Source: JAICLL01 sp035252155 (GTDB lineage: Bacteria > Planctomycetota > Planctomycetia > Pirellulales > JAICIG01). From it: DNA of 5,038 bases. Below the pieces are notes generated by a model, which was given only the letters and a program-made list of their open reading frames with translations, was not told the origin of the DNA and searched no databases. Positions 1-5,038 of this stretch are shown in pieces. The translations under genes and the position numbers were made by a program. The first letter of the stretch is position 1; every line of letters begins with the position of its first letter. Location: the NCBI GenBank assembly GCA_035252155.1, contig DATFDL010000682.1:1-5038 (forward strand). Direction: 5' to 3'.

Positions 1-2
1 GA

Positions 3-111
3 GGGTTCGGGGTTCAGGGTTCAGGGTTCAGCATTTTTGTTCGGGCGTTTCGGGCGACTCTTCGCTTGCGCGTCACTGAACCCTGAACCCTGAACCCTGA
101 ACCCTGAACCC
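3..111. repeat. Heptamer palindrome A, (GGGTTCA)n family, downstream of the 174-aa gene
   Basis: One variant GGGTTCG (3-9) and three perfect GGGTTCA units (10-30) face five perfect TGAACCC units (77-111) across a 46-base spacer (31-76). The right arm ends three bases from the stop codon of the 174-aa gene. The left part runs to the window edge, so its full extent is unknown. No gene is supported in 1-114. Confidence 0.95.
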
Positions 112-114
112 TTT

Positions 115-639
115 TCAAACTTTGACCCGCTGTCGGGGCGACGTGTCTGTCTCGACGTGTTTCAGGTACGCGGCCAAAACCTGCTCGTTGATCTCGCGGA
201 TCTCGTCGGGCGTGATCGTTTCGATCTCGCGGGCCATCTGCTCGATCGTGATGGCTTGCCGCGAGCCTGGTTTCCTGAACCGCCGCGTGCCGCCGGCGAA
301 GGGAAACCGCAGGTGCAGTTTGCCGACCACGCCGTCGCCCTGGCCGCCGATCGTGATGCGATACTGCGTTGTCATGGCGTGCCGGGTGCGGCCGGTGCGC
401 ACCAGGTCGATCGACGTGCCGTACTTGCGCTGCTTTTGAATTCGGTAGCGTTTGTTCCGCTCGGCGTAGCCGTACTTTTGGTGCGCGGGCCGTTGAAAGT
501 GACCGGGGATGCGCTTCCGCCAGTGCGTGGTGAGCACTTCGGTCACCACCTGCTTGACGATCCGATTGTGCGCGCGGCGCGACTTCTCGACGAGAAAGTC
601 GCCCAACTTCGGCACTTCGATCGAAAAGCTCAACTGCAC
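115..639 (-). CDS. HK97 gp10 / Mu gpG-like neck or tail-completion protein
   Basis: This is an intact 174-aa ORF with a GTG start (637-639) and TGA stop (115-117). An in-frame TGA at 643-645 two codons upstream and the lack of an early ATG make GTG the only reasonable start. The N-terminal helix (FLVEKSRRAHNRIVKQVVTE) is followed by HWRKRIPGHFQ, KYGYAERNKRYRIQKQRKYG and IDLVRTGRTRHAMTT. The combination of an amphipathic helix, a Tyr/Arg/Lys-rich middle (Y-G-Y-x-x-R...Y...K) and an 'L-V-x-T-G-x-x-R' motif is typical of phage proteins that complete the head-tail junction or tail tube. A C-terminal helix (TIEQMAREIETITPDEIREI, 131-150) closes the protein. No strong Shine-Dalgarno is visible in the 63-base gap, which is filled by heptamer repeat. 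It follows the terminator-like gene, and a palindromic element starts about four bases after the stop. The family call rests on motifs and synteny. Confidence 0.65.
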   Translation of the reverse strand: MQLSFSIEVPKLGDFLVEKSRRAHNRIVKQVVTEVLTTHWRKRIPGHFQRPAHQKYGYAERNKRYRIQKQRKYGTSIDLVRTGRTRHAMTTQYRITIGGQGDGVVGKLHLRFPFAGGTRRFRKPGSRQAITIEQMAREIETITPDEIREINEQVLAAYLKHVETDTSPRQRVKV

Positions 640-702
640 GGTTCACCACTTCGCACCACTTTGCATCGCTTCACACTTCACACTTCAAACTTCCAACTCT
701 TC
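640..702. repeat. Half element E, single-armed heptad array between 493-aa and 174-aa genes
   Basis: Clear heptads on the plus strand are CTTCACA (669-675, 676-682), CTTCAAA (683-689) and CTTCCAA (690-696). Degenerate CTTCGCA/CTTTGCA copies fill the rest of the 63-base gap. There is no opposing GAAG arm, so this is a one-armed version. The 23 bases at 669-691 are identical to 3630-3652 in element D. Confidence 0.85.
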
Positions 703-2184
703 TCATCCGTTGAACTCGAACAGGTAGGTGGCCCCATAAAAGTATTGGGCGACTTCGCCGGCGTGGCCCTCTTCGCGGACCTCGTTGACGGCGGTCGGGC
801 CGTCGAGCAATTGGATCTGGTGGATCGCCACCTGGCTCAGCCCGGCGATGCCGCCGGGGCTGGTGCCTTGCAGATTCATGCAGTCGAGCAGGATGGGATC
901 GACCTTGTTATAAAAATCCAAGGTTTCGTCCCAGAGGCGGTCCTCGCGATTGCCTTCGGAGAGGATCGAGGCGGTCGGCGGCAGCTCGAACGACACATAG
1001 ACGCCGCCCTGCGGCCGGAATTTTTGGAGGGCGACTTTGCGGAGCGCGAACTGCGGCGACGGTGTGACGATCACGCGCGGCCGCGTGCTGCCCGATTCCT
1101 CGGTGTCGTCCGCCTCGAGTTTTACGAAGGGCAGGGCATGGGCGGCGTCGGGCGCGCCGACCAGGCTTTGGAAGTTTGCAGAGCTGGCGATCAAATAGGC
1201 CACGCCGGCGATGAAGATGCCTTCATGGCCGCTCGGAACCACAGTGCGGGTCGAGAGGCCGCCGCCGGTGGTGCGGAAGAGCACCTCGTTGCTGTCGAGC
1301 GAGGTGAGGCCGTTTTCCGTCGCATAGGCTTTCGCCAGGTAGCTGCCCGGCGTCAGCGCCAGCGCGCCCGAGCTGTTGCCGTTGACGCTGGCCTTCTGCG
1401 CGAACGCGACGTTGCCCGTGCCGCTGGGCAGCGGCGCGACCAGCACCGTGTTGACGGCCCCCGCGTCGCCGCCGGAGATCGTGGCCGTGGCGCCGGTGCC
1501 GTCGCCCTTGTCCGTGACGGCCAGGGCCGGCTGCGGCGGAGGCGTGCCCGAGCCGCCGCTCGACACCGCCTTGAAACAGATCAGCGCGCATGCTTCGTCG
1601 CTGCTATTCGTCCAAGTGAACTTCGGATTGATCGCCGCGGCGGCGCCTTGCACCAGGTAGGCATGGGCAAGGCCGGCCGAGCTGGCGGTGTCGGCGACCG
1701 AACCGAGCAAGGTGAATCCGCTATCGACCGACGGCGCGGACGGAGAGCCGGCGTTACCGCAGCCCAGCCCGAAGAGACAGAGATCGCCGGCGACGGTGGG
1801 AGTGACGCTGCCCGGCTGGGCGCTGGTGAGAAAGGGCGCGCTCGAGGAACCGCTCGCGGCATCGACCACGGCGACCTGGGGGCCGCTCCAGGCGCTGACG
1901 CCGATCGCCGGGAAGCTGCTCGTTCCGTTGGCCGTGAAGGTGTGATTCGGGCCTACGACCGGGTCCGGGCAGAAATACCAGCTCGCCCGGATATTCGTCT
2001 CAAAAACGATCTGAATCTGCGACCATTCGTTGTTGAAGTCATCGCTTATTTCGGGCGGCGGATCGCCCTCGTAGCTCGCCAAAAAGATCGCCAGCAGCGT
2101 CGCGCCGGTCGTGTTGATCGCGCCGGAGGTCACGCCGTTGGCGGTGCCCTGCGCTTTCGTGTGTGCGACGAGTGCGAAGCCCAT
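703..2184 (-). CDS. Multidomain virion protein: beta-sandwich and Ig-like domains fused to a tail-terminator-like domain
   Basis: This is an intact 493-aa ORF (ATG 2182-2184, TGA 703-705). Residues about 1-207 form a Gly/Ser/Ala/Thr-rich beta domain with AWSGPQVAVVD, a VAGDLCLFGLGCG strand pair and FTWTNSSDEACALICFKA. This pattern is common in bacterial and phage beta-sandwich surface modules. A Pro/Gly linker (GGSGTPPPQP, 210-219) follows, then an Ig/FnIII-like domain at about 220-305 (VTDKGDGTGATATISGGDAG, then YLAKAYATENG and SNEVLF). Residues about 316-493 look different: IFIAGVAYLIASSANFQSLVG, RPRVIVTPSPQFALRKVALQ, GGVYVSFELPP, IHQIQLLDGP, and a C-terminal aromatic strand (QYFYGATYLFEFNG). 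This resembles phage tail-terminator/neck proteins, which cap the tail tube. The genomic position before a gp10-like gene fits. No Shine-Dalgarno is seen, and the repeat arm abuts the start codon. Domain calls are by eye; the C-terminal one is the least certain. Confidence 0.6.
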   Translation of the reverse strand: MGFALVAHTKAQGTANGVTSGAINTTGATLLAIFLASYEGDPPPEISDDFNNEWSQIQIVFETNIRASWYFCPDPVVGPNHTFTANGTSSFPAIGVSAWSGPQVAVVDAASGSSSAPFLTSAQPGSVTPTVAGDLCLFGLGCGNAGSPSAPSVDSGFTLLGSVADTASSAGLAHAYLVQGAAAAINPKFTWTNSSDEACALICFKAVSSGGSGTPPPQPALAVTDKGDGTGATATISGGDAGAVNTVLVAPLPSGTGNVAFAQKASVNGNSSGALALTPGSYLAKAYATENGLTSLDSNEVLFRTTGGGLSTRTVVPSGHEGIFIAGVAYLIASSANFQSLVGAPDAAHALPFVKLEADDTEESGSTRPRVIVTPSPQFALRKVALQKFRPQGGVYVSFELPPTASILSEGNREDRLWDETLDFYNKVDPILLDCMNLQGTSPGGIAGLSQVAIHQIQLLDGPTAVNEVREEGHAGEVAQYFYGATYLFEFNG

Positions 2185-2187
2185 GAG

Positions 2188-2268
2188 AGTTGGAAGTTGG
2201 AAGTGTGAAGTTTTAAGTGGGAAGTCAGCGGCCGGAAGTTCTGCTCTTCAAACTTCCAACTTCAAACT
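2188..2268. repeat. Heptamer palindrome C, (GAAGTTG)n family, between microORF and 493-aa gene
   Basis: The left arm (2188-2210, GAAGTTG-type heptads ending GTGTGAAG) and right arm (2246-2268, CTTCAAA/CTTCCAA heptads) are reverse-complementary at 21 of 23 positions. They are separated by a 35-base spacer that contains further GAAGT fragments. More heptad sequence continues to about 2271. The left edge touches the start codon of the 493-aa gene (ATG ends at 2184). Confidence 0.9.
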
Positions 2269-2279
2269 TCCGACTGTCC

Positions 2280-2345
2280 CTATTCCGTCAGCGGATTTTC
2301 CGGGCCGTCGTCGGCCGGATCGTCCAATTCGTCGTCGTCGTTCAT
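2280..2345 (-). CDS. Acidic 21-aa microORF overlapping the head-closure gene by ATGA
   Basis: This ORF is short: ATG 2343-2345, TAG 2280-2282, 21 codons. Its ATG shares bases with the TGA of the upstream gene (ATGA), a classic arrangement for termination-reinitiation. The peptide starts MNDDDELDDPADDG and ends ENPLTE, with ten Asp/Glu and no Lys/Arg. Its upstream neighbour ends in a strongly basic tail. The heptamer-repeat region begins within about ten bases of its stop. It has no recognisable family. It may be a real micropeptide, the remnant of a longer gene cut by the repeat element, or simply sequence left between the genes. Evidence for translation is limited to the overlap and the biased composition. 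Confidence 0.4.
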   Translation of the reverse strand: MNDDDELDDPADDGPENPLTE

Positions 2346-2734
2346 CGCGTCCGCGTCCGCTTCGTGCTGGCGCCCTCGGTGCGGCGGCAGCGGACCTGCT
2401 GGCGGTAGGGCGTGCGCCGCACAATCTTCTCCGCCCGCCAGATCTCGCCGTCAATCAAAAACTCATCCCGCTGCTGCGCCCGCTCGGCGACGGTTACGGT
2501 GACGGTCGTCGGCAGCGTCAGCAGCAGGTATCTGATGACCTGGCTGCCGTCCCGGTCGTCGACCGGCGTTTCCCCCTCCTCGGCCTTGTGCACGATCGCC
2601 GTCACGCTCACCGCGGCCGTCCTGACGCCGAGCGGGTACTGAGTGACCGTCTCGGCGAAATGGTCGGTGTTGAGCCAGATCGACGAAAAGTTTTCGGACC
2701 TGGCTCCGGCGAAATTGGTGGCGAGGTTGGACAT
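2342..2734 (-). CDS. Head closure / head-tail joining-like protein
   Basis: This is an intact 130-aa ORF (ATG 2732-2734, TGA 2342-2344). Head-closure proteins form a ring under the portal/adaptor and join the DNA-filled head to the tail. The evidence is the small beta-rich architecture: a central segment with VTAIVHKAEEG and IRYLLLTLPTTVTVTV, then AQQRDEFLIDGEIWRAEKIV. The 'D-x-hydrophobic-DG-x-W-x-hydrophobic' turn near residues 90-103 is the kind of core seen in phage head-tail joining proteins. Length (about 100-130 aa) and position between head and tail-completion genes agree. The C-terminus is strongly basic (RCRRTEGASTKRTRTR). No Shine-Dalgarno is visible: the (TGAACCC)n arm of a palindromic element ends only about five bases before the ATG. 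The stop overlaps the next ATG as ATGA. The family call is inference by motif and synteny; a different neck protein is possible. Confidence 0.6.
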   Translation of the reverse strand: MSNLATNFAGARSENFSSIWLNTDHFAETVTQYPLGVRTAAVSVTAIVHKAEEGETPVDDRDGSQVIRYLLLTLPTTVTVTVAERAQQRDEFLIDGEIWRAEKIVRRTPYRQQVRCRRTEGASTKRTRTR

Positions 2735-2739
2735 GCAAA

Positions 2740-2835
2740 GGGTTCAGGGTTCAGGGTTCAGGGTTCAGGAAGGCAAGCTCGCGCTGGCCGCAGAGTTGAA
2801 GTTCACTAAAGTGCTGAACCCTGAACCCTGAACCC
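2740..2835. repeat. Heptamer palindrome B, (GGGTTCA)n family, between 237-aa and head-closure genes
   Basis: Four perfect GGGTTCA units (2740-2767) and three perfect TGAACCC units (2815-2835) flank a 47-base spacer (2768-2814). The arms are perfectly complementary over at least three heptads. The element occupies nearly all of the 108-base gap. It ends about five bases from one gene's ATG and begins about seven bases after the other's stop. Both arms contain, or lie next to, four GGG runs at short spacing. Confidence 0.95.
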
Positions 2836-2842
2836 TTTCCCA

Positions 2843-3556
2843 CTAACTTCGCTTGTACAGCAGCTCCACATAGTCCAGGTCGGCCTTCGGCGCGCCGGTG
2901 CCGCTGGCCTTGGCGAGCTGAAATACGAACTGCAAATACTGCCCGGTCAGGGCGGCCAGGTTGAAGGTGGTCGTCGGCAGAATCCGCGTCAGCCGCCCGT
3001 TGCGGTTGCTGTCGCCGGCGAAGAACCGCACGTCGCCCAGCCCGTTGGCGAAGTCGATCACAAAATCCAACCAGGTCGCGTCGGGCAACAGCAGCGGACT
3101 CTGCTGGTCGTTCAGCGTGGCGTTGGTGCCGTCCTTGGCGTCGACCGCGATCACGTTGGTCGGCGTGTTGGCGCCGTCGACGCGGAAGCCGCAATACTTG
3201 CTGGCGCTTTCGGGCGCGTCGTTCTCGGCGGACATCAGGCCGGCCCAGAGCACCTGGTTGACGGCGATCGGCGTGCTGCCGCCGTTGTTGGTGCGAAGGC
3301 GGAAAGCGACCGACTGCACGTTGTCCATCAGGATCGACAGCACGTCGCCATGGTAAAGCGTGGCGGCCTGCACCTCGTTGGTGGCGTCGAGCGCGGCCTC
3401 GACGCAATGCTGGCCGCCGGAGAGGCCGGCCAACGTGGGCGACCCGGCGGTCTTGGTGAGCTTTTTGGCCCAGGGGGCCGCGGTGTCGCTGGCGGTGAGC
3501 GGGATCGCCTGCGCGCCGATGAAATCGTCGAAGTGACGGCTGGTGGCCAGACGCAT
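2843..3556 (-). CDS. Beta-rich phage structural protein, possible head decoration protein
   Basis: This is an intact 237-aa ORF (ATG 3554-3556, TAG 2843-2845) directly downstream of the capsid gene. It has the only good Shine-Dalgarno in the window, AAGGAA seven bases before the ATG. There is no signal peptide or membrane segment. The sequence alternates hydrophobic and polar residues as in a beta-sandwich. The C-terminal half (about 160-235) contains TWLDFVIDFANGLGDVRFFA, a DSNRNGR loop, and QYLQFVFQLAKASG followed by ADLDYVELLY. That pattern resembles LamG/concanavalin-like jelly rolls. The position after the capsid, the size and the beta-rich character suggest a head decoration or fibre-like surface protein. 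I recognise no named family, so function is inferred from context and fold impression. A minor structural protein or a carbohydrate-binding virion protein are alternatives. The coding status is well supported by the intact frame, SD and synteny. Confidence 0.6.
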   Translation of the reverse strand: MRLATSRHFDDFIGAQAIPLTASDTAAPWAKKLTKTAGSPTLAGLSGGQHCVEAALDATNEVQAATLYHGDVLSILMDNVQSVAFRLRTNNGGSTPIAVNQVLWAGLMSAENDAPESASKYCGFRVDGANTPTNVIAVDAKDGTNATLNDQQSPLLLPDATWLDFVIDFANGLGDVRFFAGDSNRNGRLTRILPTTTFNLAALTGQYLQFVFQLAKASGTGAPKADLDYVELLYKRS

Positions 3557-3563
3557 GATTTTA

Positions 3564-3569
3564 TTCCTT
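3564..3569 (-). promoter_or_regulatory. Shine-Dalgarno site of the 237-aa gene
   Basis: On the minus strand AAGGAA lies 7 bases upstream of the ATG at 3554-3556, in an A/T-rich context (AAGGAATAAAATCATG). It decides the start. It is notable because the other gene starts in the window show no comparable site. Confidence 0.7.
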
Positions 3570-3570
3570 G

Positions 3571-3652
3571 TTTGAAGTTTGAAGTTGGAAGTTGGAAGTT
3601 GGAAGTTGGAAGTTGGAAGACAAAAACGTCTTCACACTTCACACTTCAAACT
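3571..3652. repeat. Heptamer palindrome D, (GAAGTTG)n family, between capsid and 237-aa genes
   Basis: The plus strand carries six GAAGTTG-type heptads (3574-3615) plus GAAGAC, then a six-base loop AAAAAC (3622-3627), then GTCTTC followed by CTTCACA, CTTCACA and CTTCAAA (3630-3650). The innermost six base pairs (3616-3621 with 3628-3633) are perfect. The arms pair imperfectly, about 20 of 25 positions. The element fills most of the 101-base gap. Confidence 0.9.
3616..3633 (-). promoter_or_regulatory. Possible RNA stem-loop after the capsid gene
   Basis: In the transcript GAAGAC and GTCTTC flank a GTTTTT loop, and the stem can be extended with mismatches through the heptad arms to about 25 pairs. 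It lies about 25 bases after the capsid stop. There is no U-tract after the stem, so a canonical intrinsic terminator is not supported. RNA stabilisation, processing or partial attenuation would fit. Confidence 0.4.
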
Positions 3653-3657
3653 GAAAA

Positions 3658-5038
3658 CTAACTCTGAACGAAGGCCAGGCCGCGGTAATCGACGGGCAGC
3701 GCCGCGCCGGTCTGGCGGACCTTGAAATACCGGACGTCTTTGTCGAGATCCCACCACGACTCCAAGAAGGGAGTGTCTTCGCCTTGCAGGTAGCGGACCT
3801 CGATCGTGTCGACCATGTTGTAATCGGTCGCGCCGTAGTACTGCGTCGTCGAATAGTGATCGAGGTACGCCTCGACGATCGGCTTCACCAGGCCGTAGAA
3901 CGGGTTGATCACGCCCACGTTCGTCAGGGCGGGATCAGTCTGGCTGCGCAAGAGCTGGTCGGCCGTCGCCTCGAGCGCCGCCGGCACGATCAGCCACCGC
4001 AGCGGGTTGTTCAGGAAGCTGTCCTTGTTCAACCCGTGCATGGTGCGGAACGTGGCGTGCAGCTTGTTCAGCGCCGCGATCGTCGGCGTGCCGACGGCGG
4101 ACAGCAGGTTGCCCTGGTGGTTCGTGGCGTCAAACAGGGCGTGGCCGTCGGCCATGTTCGGGTTCTTGGCCAGAATGTCGTACACCAGCTTGTTGAACGT
4201 GCGCGCCGCGCCGATGCCTTGCTTCATCGGCAAGCGCGAAATCGCGCTCAGATCGTCGTTCAAAATCATCTGCCGCGTGAAGCTGCTCTTACGCGCGTAG
4301 GTCTCGACCACGAAGTATTCGCGGTCGTCCGACAGACCGGTGTCGGTGGGCGTCTCTTCGCCTTCCGGCATGTTTTCCAGATCGCTCGCCTCGCCGAACT
4401 TGACGATCGAGTTGAGCTTGAAGTCGATCACCGGCTCTCCGATCCGGCACCACTCGCGGAAGCTGACCGGGGCCTCGATGTAGCCCCGCATCAGCACCTT
4501 GCGGGCGCTGTTGAGCGTGAGCTGCGCGAAATTCCCCGTTTCGTAAAACGCGGTGCCACCGTTGGCGGCCATCAGCTCGGGGCGGTCGCTGGCCAGGGCC
4601 AGCTCGGCGATCCGGCCCGGCGCCATGCCGCGGGTGTTGATTCCCATCTGCGCAAGCGAGAGGGCGGCCAGGTCCAGCAGCCGGTAGGCCATCAGCGGCC
4701 GGGCCTCGGCCGACAGATTGTTGACGCCGGCCACGCGCTGGCCCTCGAGCTCGCGGCCTTCGCGCCAGGCGCCGCTGGCCGTGAGCATGCAGCGGGCGGT
4801 GAGGGCTTCGCCGGCGGCGACGGCGAACTTGTCGCGTTCGCTGCGGCCCAGGCGGATTTCTCCGTAGGCGCCGGCCTCGGCGGACCGATCGGGCTGAGGA
4901 ATCGGTTCGCCGCGGCCGCCCTCGGACAGGTAAGCAATCAGCCGCTCGTTGGCGGCCTCGATCGAGAGTCCCTCCTCGACGAACTTTTCGGCCTGCTCGG
5001 CCGAGATCCGCAGCGCCTTGCACTTGGCCCGGATCGTG
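3658..5038 (-). CDS. Phage major capsid protein, 5'-partial, probably C-terminal part of a prohead protease/capsid fusion
   Basis: This encodes the shell subunit of a tailed-phage head. The minus frame is open from the TAG stop (3658-3660) to the window edge, giving 459 visible residues and no start codon. The internal ATG at 4786-4788 is therefore probably not the true start: about 83 in-frame upstream residues include a helical, charged segment (AEQAEKFVEEGLSIEAANER) and ERDKFAVAAGEALTAR. Such a segment resembles the linker between the protease and capsid parts of known prohead protease/major capsid fusion proteins. The capsid part shows features I associate with Mu gpT-like and HK97-like capsids: GINTRGMAPGRIAELAL (visible residues 132-148), VIDFKLNSIVKFGE, MPEGEE, RKSSFTRQMILNDDLSAIS, ARTFNKLVYDILAKNP, DGHALFDATNHQGNL, and LIVPAALEATADQLL (349-363). 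It ends PVDYRGLAFVQS, a typical capsid C-terminus. The capsid assignment is strong. The protease half is inferred and lies outside the window, so a plain HK97-type delta domain is the alternative. It is the first gene of the visible operon, and a repeat hairpin follows its stop. Confidence 0.88.
   Translation of the reverse strand, partial: TIRAKCKALRISAEQAEKFVEEGLSIEAANERLIAYLSEGGRGEPIPQPDRSAEAGAYGEIRLGRSERDKFAVAAGEALTARCMLTASGAWREGRELEGQRVAGVNNLSAEARPLMAYRLLDLAALSLAQMGINTRGMAPGRIAELALASDRPELMAANGGTAFYETGNFAQLTLNSARKVLMRGYIEAPVSFREWCRIGEPVIDFKLNSIVKFGEASDLENMPEGEETPTDTGLSDDREYFVVETYARKSSFTRQMILNDDLSAISRLPMKQGIGAARTFNKLVYDILAKNPNMADGHALFDATNHQGNLLSAVGTPTIAALNKLHATFRTMHGLNKDSFLNNPLRWLIVPAALEATADQLLRSQTDPALTNVGVINPFYGLVKPIVEAYLDHYSTTQYYGATDYNMVDTIEVRYLQGEDTPFLESWWDLDKDVRYFKVRQTGAALPVDYRGLAFVQS

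Noticed and set aside
1..111. Telomere-like or CRISPR-like array
   Set aside because: Units are 7 bases with no unique spacers between units, so it is not CRISPR. The resemblance to eukaryotic telomere repeats is only in unit length and G-richness.
14..649. 211-codon minus frame overlapping the 174-aa gene and ending in LNPEP
   Set aside because: It is a shadow frame. Its C-terminus is translated GGGTTCA repeat and its body is Arg/His-rich noise, while the alternative frame gives phage-like protein.
157..2208. 683-codon open frame on the plus strand antisense to the 493-aa and 174-aa genes
   Set aside because: Its product is Arg/Gly/Ala-rich low-complexity sequence typical of the antisense frame of GC-rich genes. 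It crosses two real genes and repeat gaps and has no recognisable domain.
2111..2809. 232-codon plus frame across 2111-2809
   Set aside because: It is antisense to the head-closure gene and passes through two repeat elements; low-complexity Arg-rich product.
2751..3407. 218-codon minus frame over the 237-aa gene and element B
   Set aside because: It is Arg-rich out-of-frame sequence that ends in translated repeat. The other frame has SD, start and coherent beta-rich protein.
3616..3633. Canonical rho-independent terminator
   Set aside because: In the transcript direction the T-run is in the loop and no U-tract follows the stem.
3328..3642. 104-codon minus frame beginning in element D (QLPTSNFQLPTS)
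   Set aside because: The start is translated heptamer repeat and the remainder is an out-of-frame reading of the 237-aa gene.

Overview
The window looks like part of a tailed-phage head-and-neck morphogenesis module, read entirely on the minus strand (right to left). The coding DNA is GC-rich with strong G/C third-position bias. The gaps between genes hold short heptamer-repeat palindromes that are visibly more AT-rich. GC-rich coding, mostly Shine-Dalgarno-free starts and intergenic heptamer palindromes fit a planctomycete or similar environmental bacterium carrying a prophage or domesticated phage region. That host assignment is inference, since no taxonomic marker gene is present.

Layout in transcription order: (1) 5038-3658, 5'-truncated major capsid protein, open to the window edge and probably the C-terminal part of a protease/capsid fusion; (2) 3556-2843, 237-aa beta-rich protein, possible head decoration; (3) 2734-2342, 130-aa head-closure/head-tail joining-like protein; (4) 2345-2280, a 21-codon acidic microORF overlapping gene 3 by ATGA; (5) 2184-703, 493-aa protein with two surface-type beta domains apparently fused to a tail-terminator-like C-terminal domain; (6) 639-115, 174-aa HK97-gp10/Mu-gpG-like neck or tail-completion protein. 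The order capsid, decoration, closure, terminator-like, gp10-like agrees with a siphophage-like late operon. Terminase and portal would lie to the right of the window and the tail tube and tape measure to the left.

The most unusual feature is the gaps. Every non-overlapping gene junction (3557-3657, 2735-2842, 2185-2279, 640-702, 1-114) is filled almost exactly by a 7-bp-periodic repeat element. Two sequence families occur, (GGGTTCA)n and (GAAGTTG)n. Four of the five elements are inverted repeats whose arms are heptamer arrays. Several begin or end within 0-8 bases of a start or stop codon. The GGGTTCA arms also match the classical G-quadruplex pattern. The elements could be mobile palindromes that have settled in every permissible gap, RNA-level regulators of late-gene stoichiometry, or both.

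No tRNA, rRNA, CRISPR array, integrase, attachment site or convincing promoter is visible. No gene-free stretch exceeds about 115 bases.
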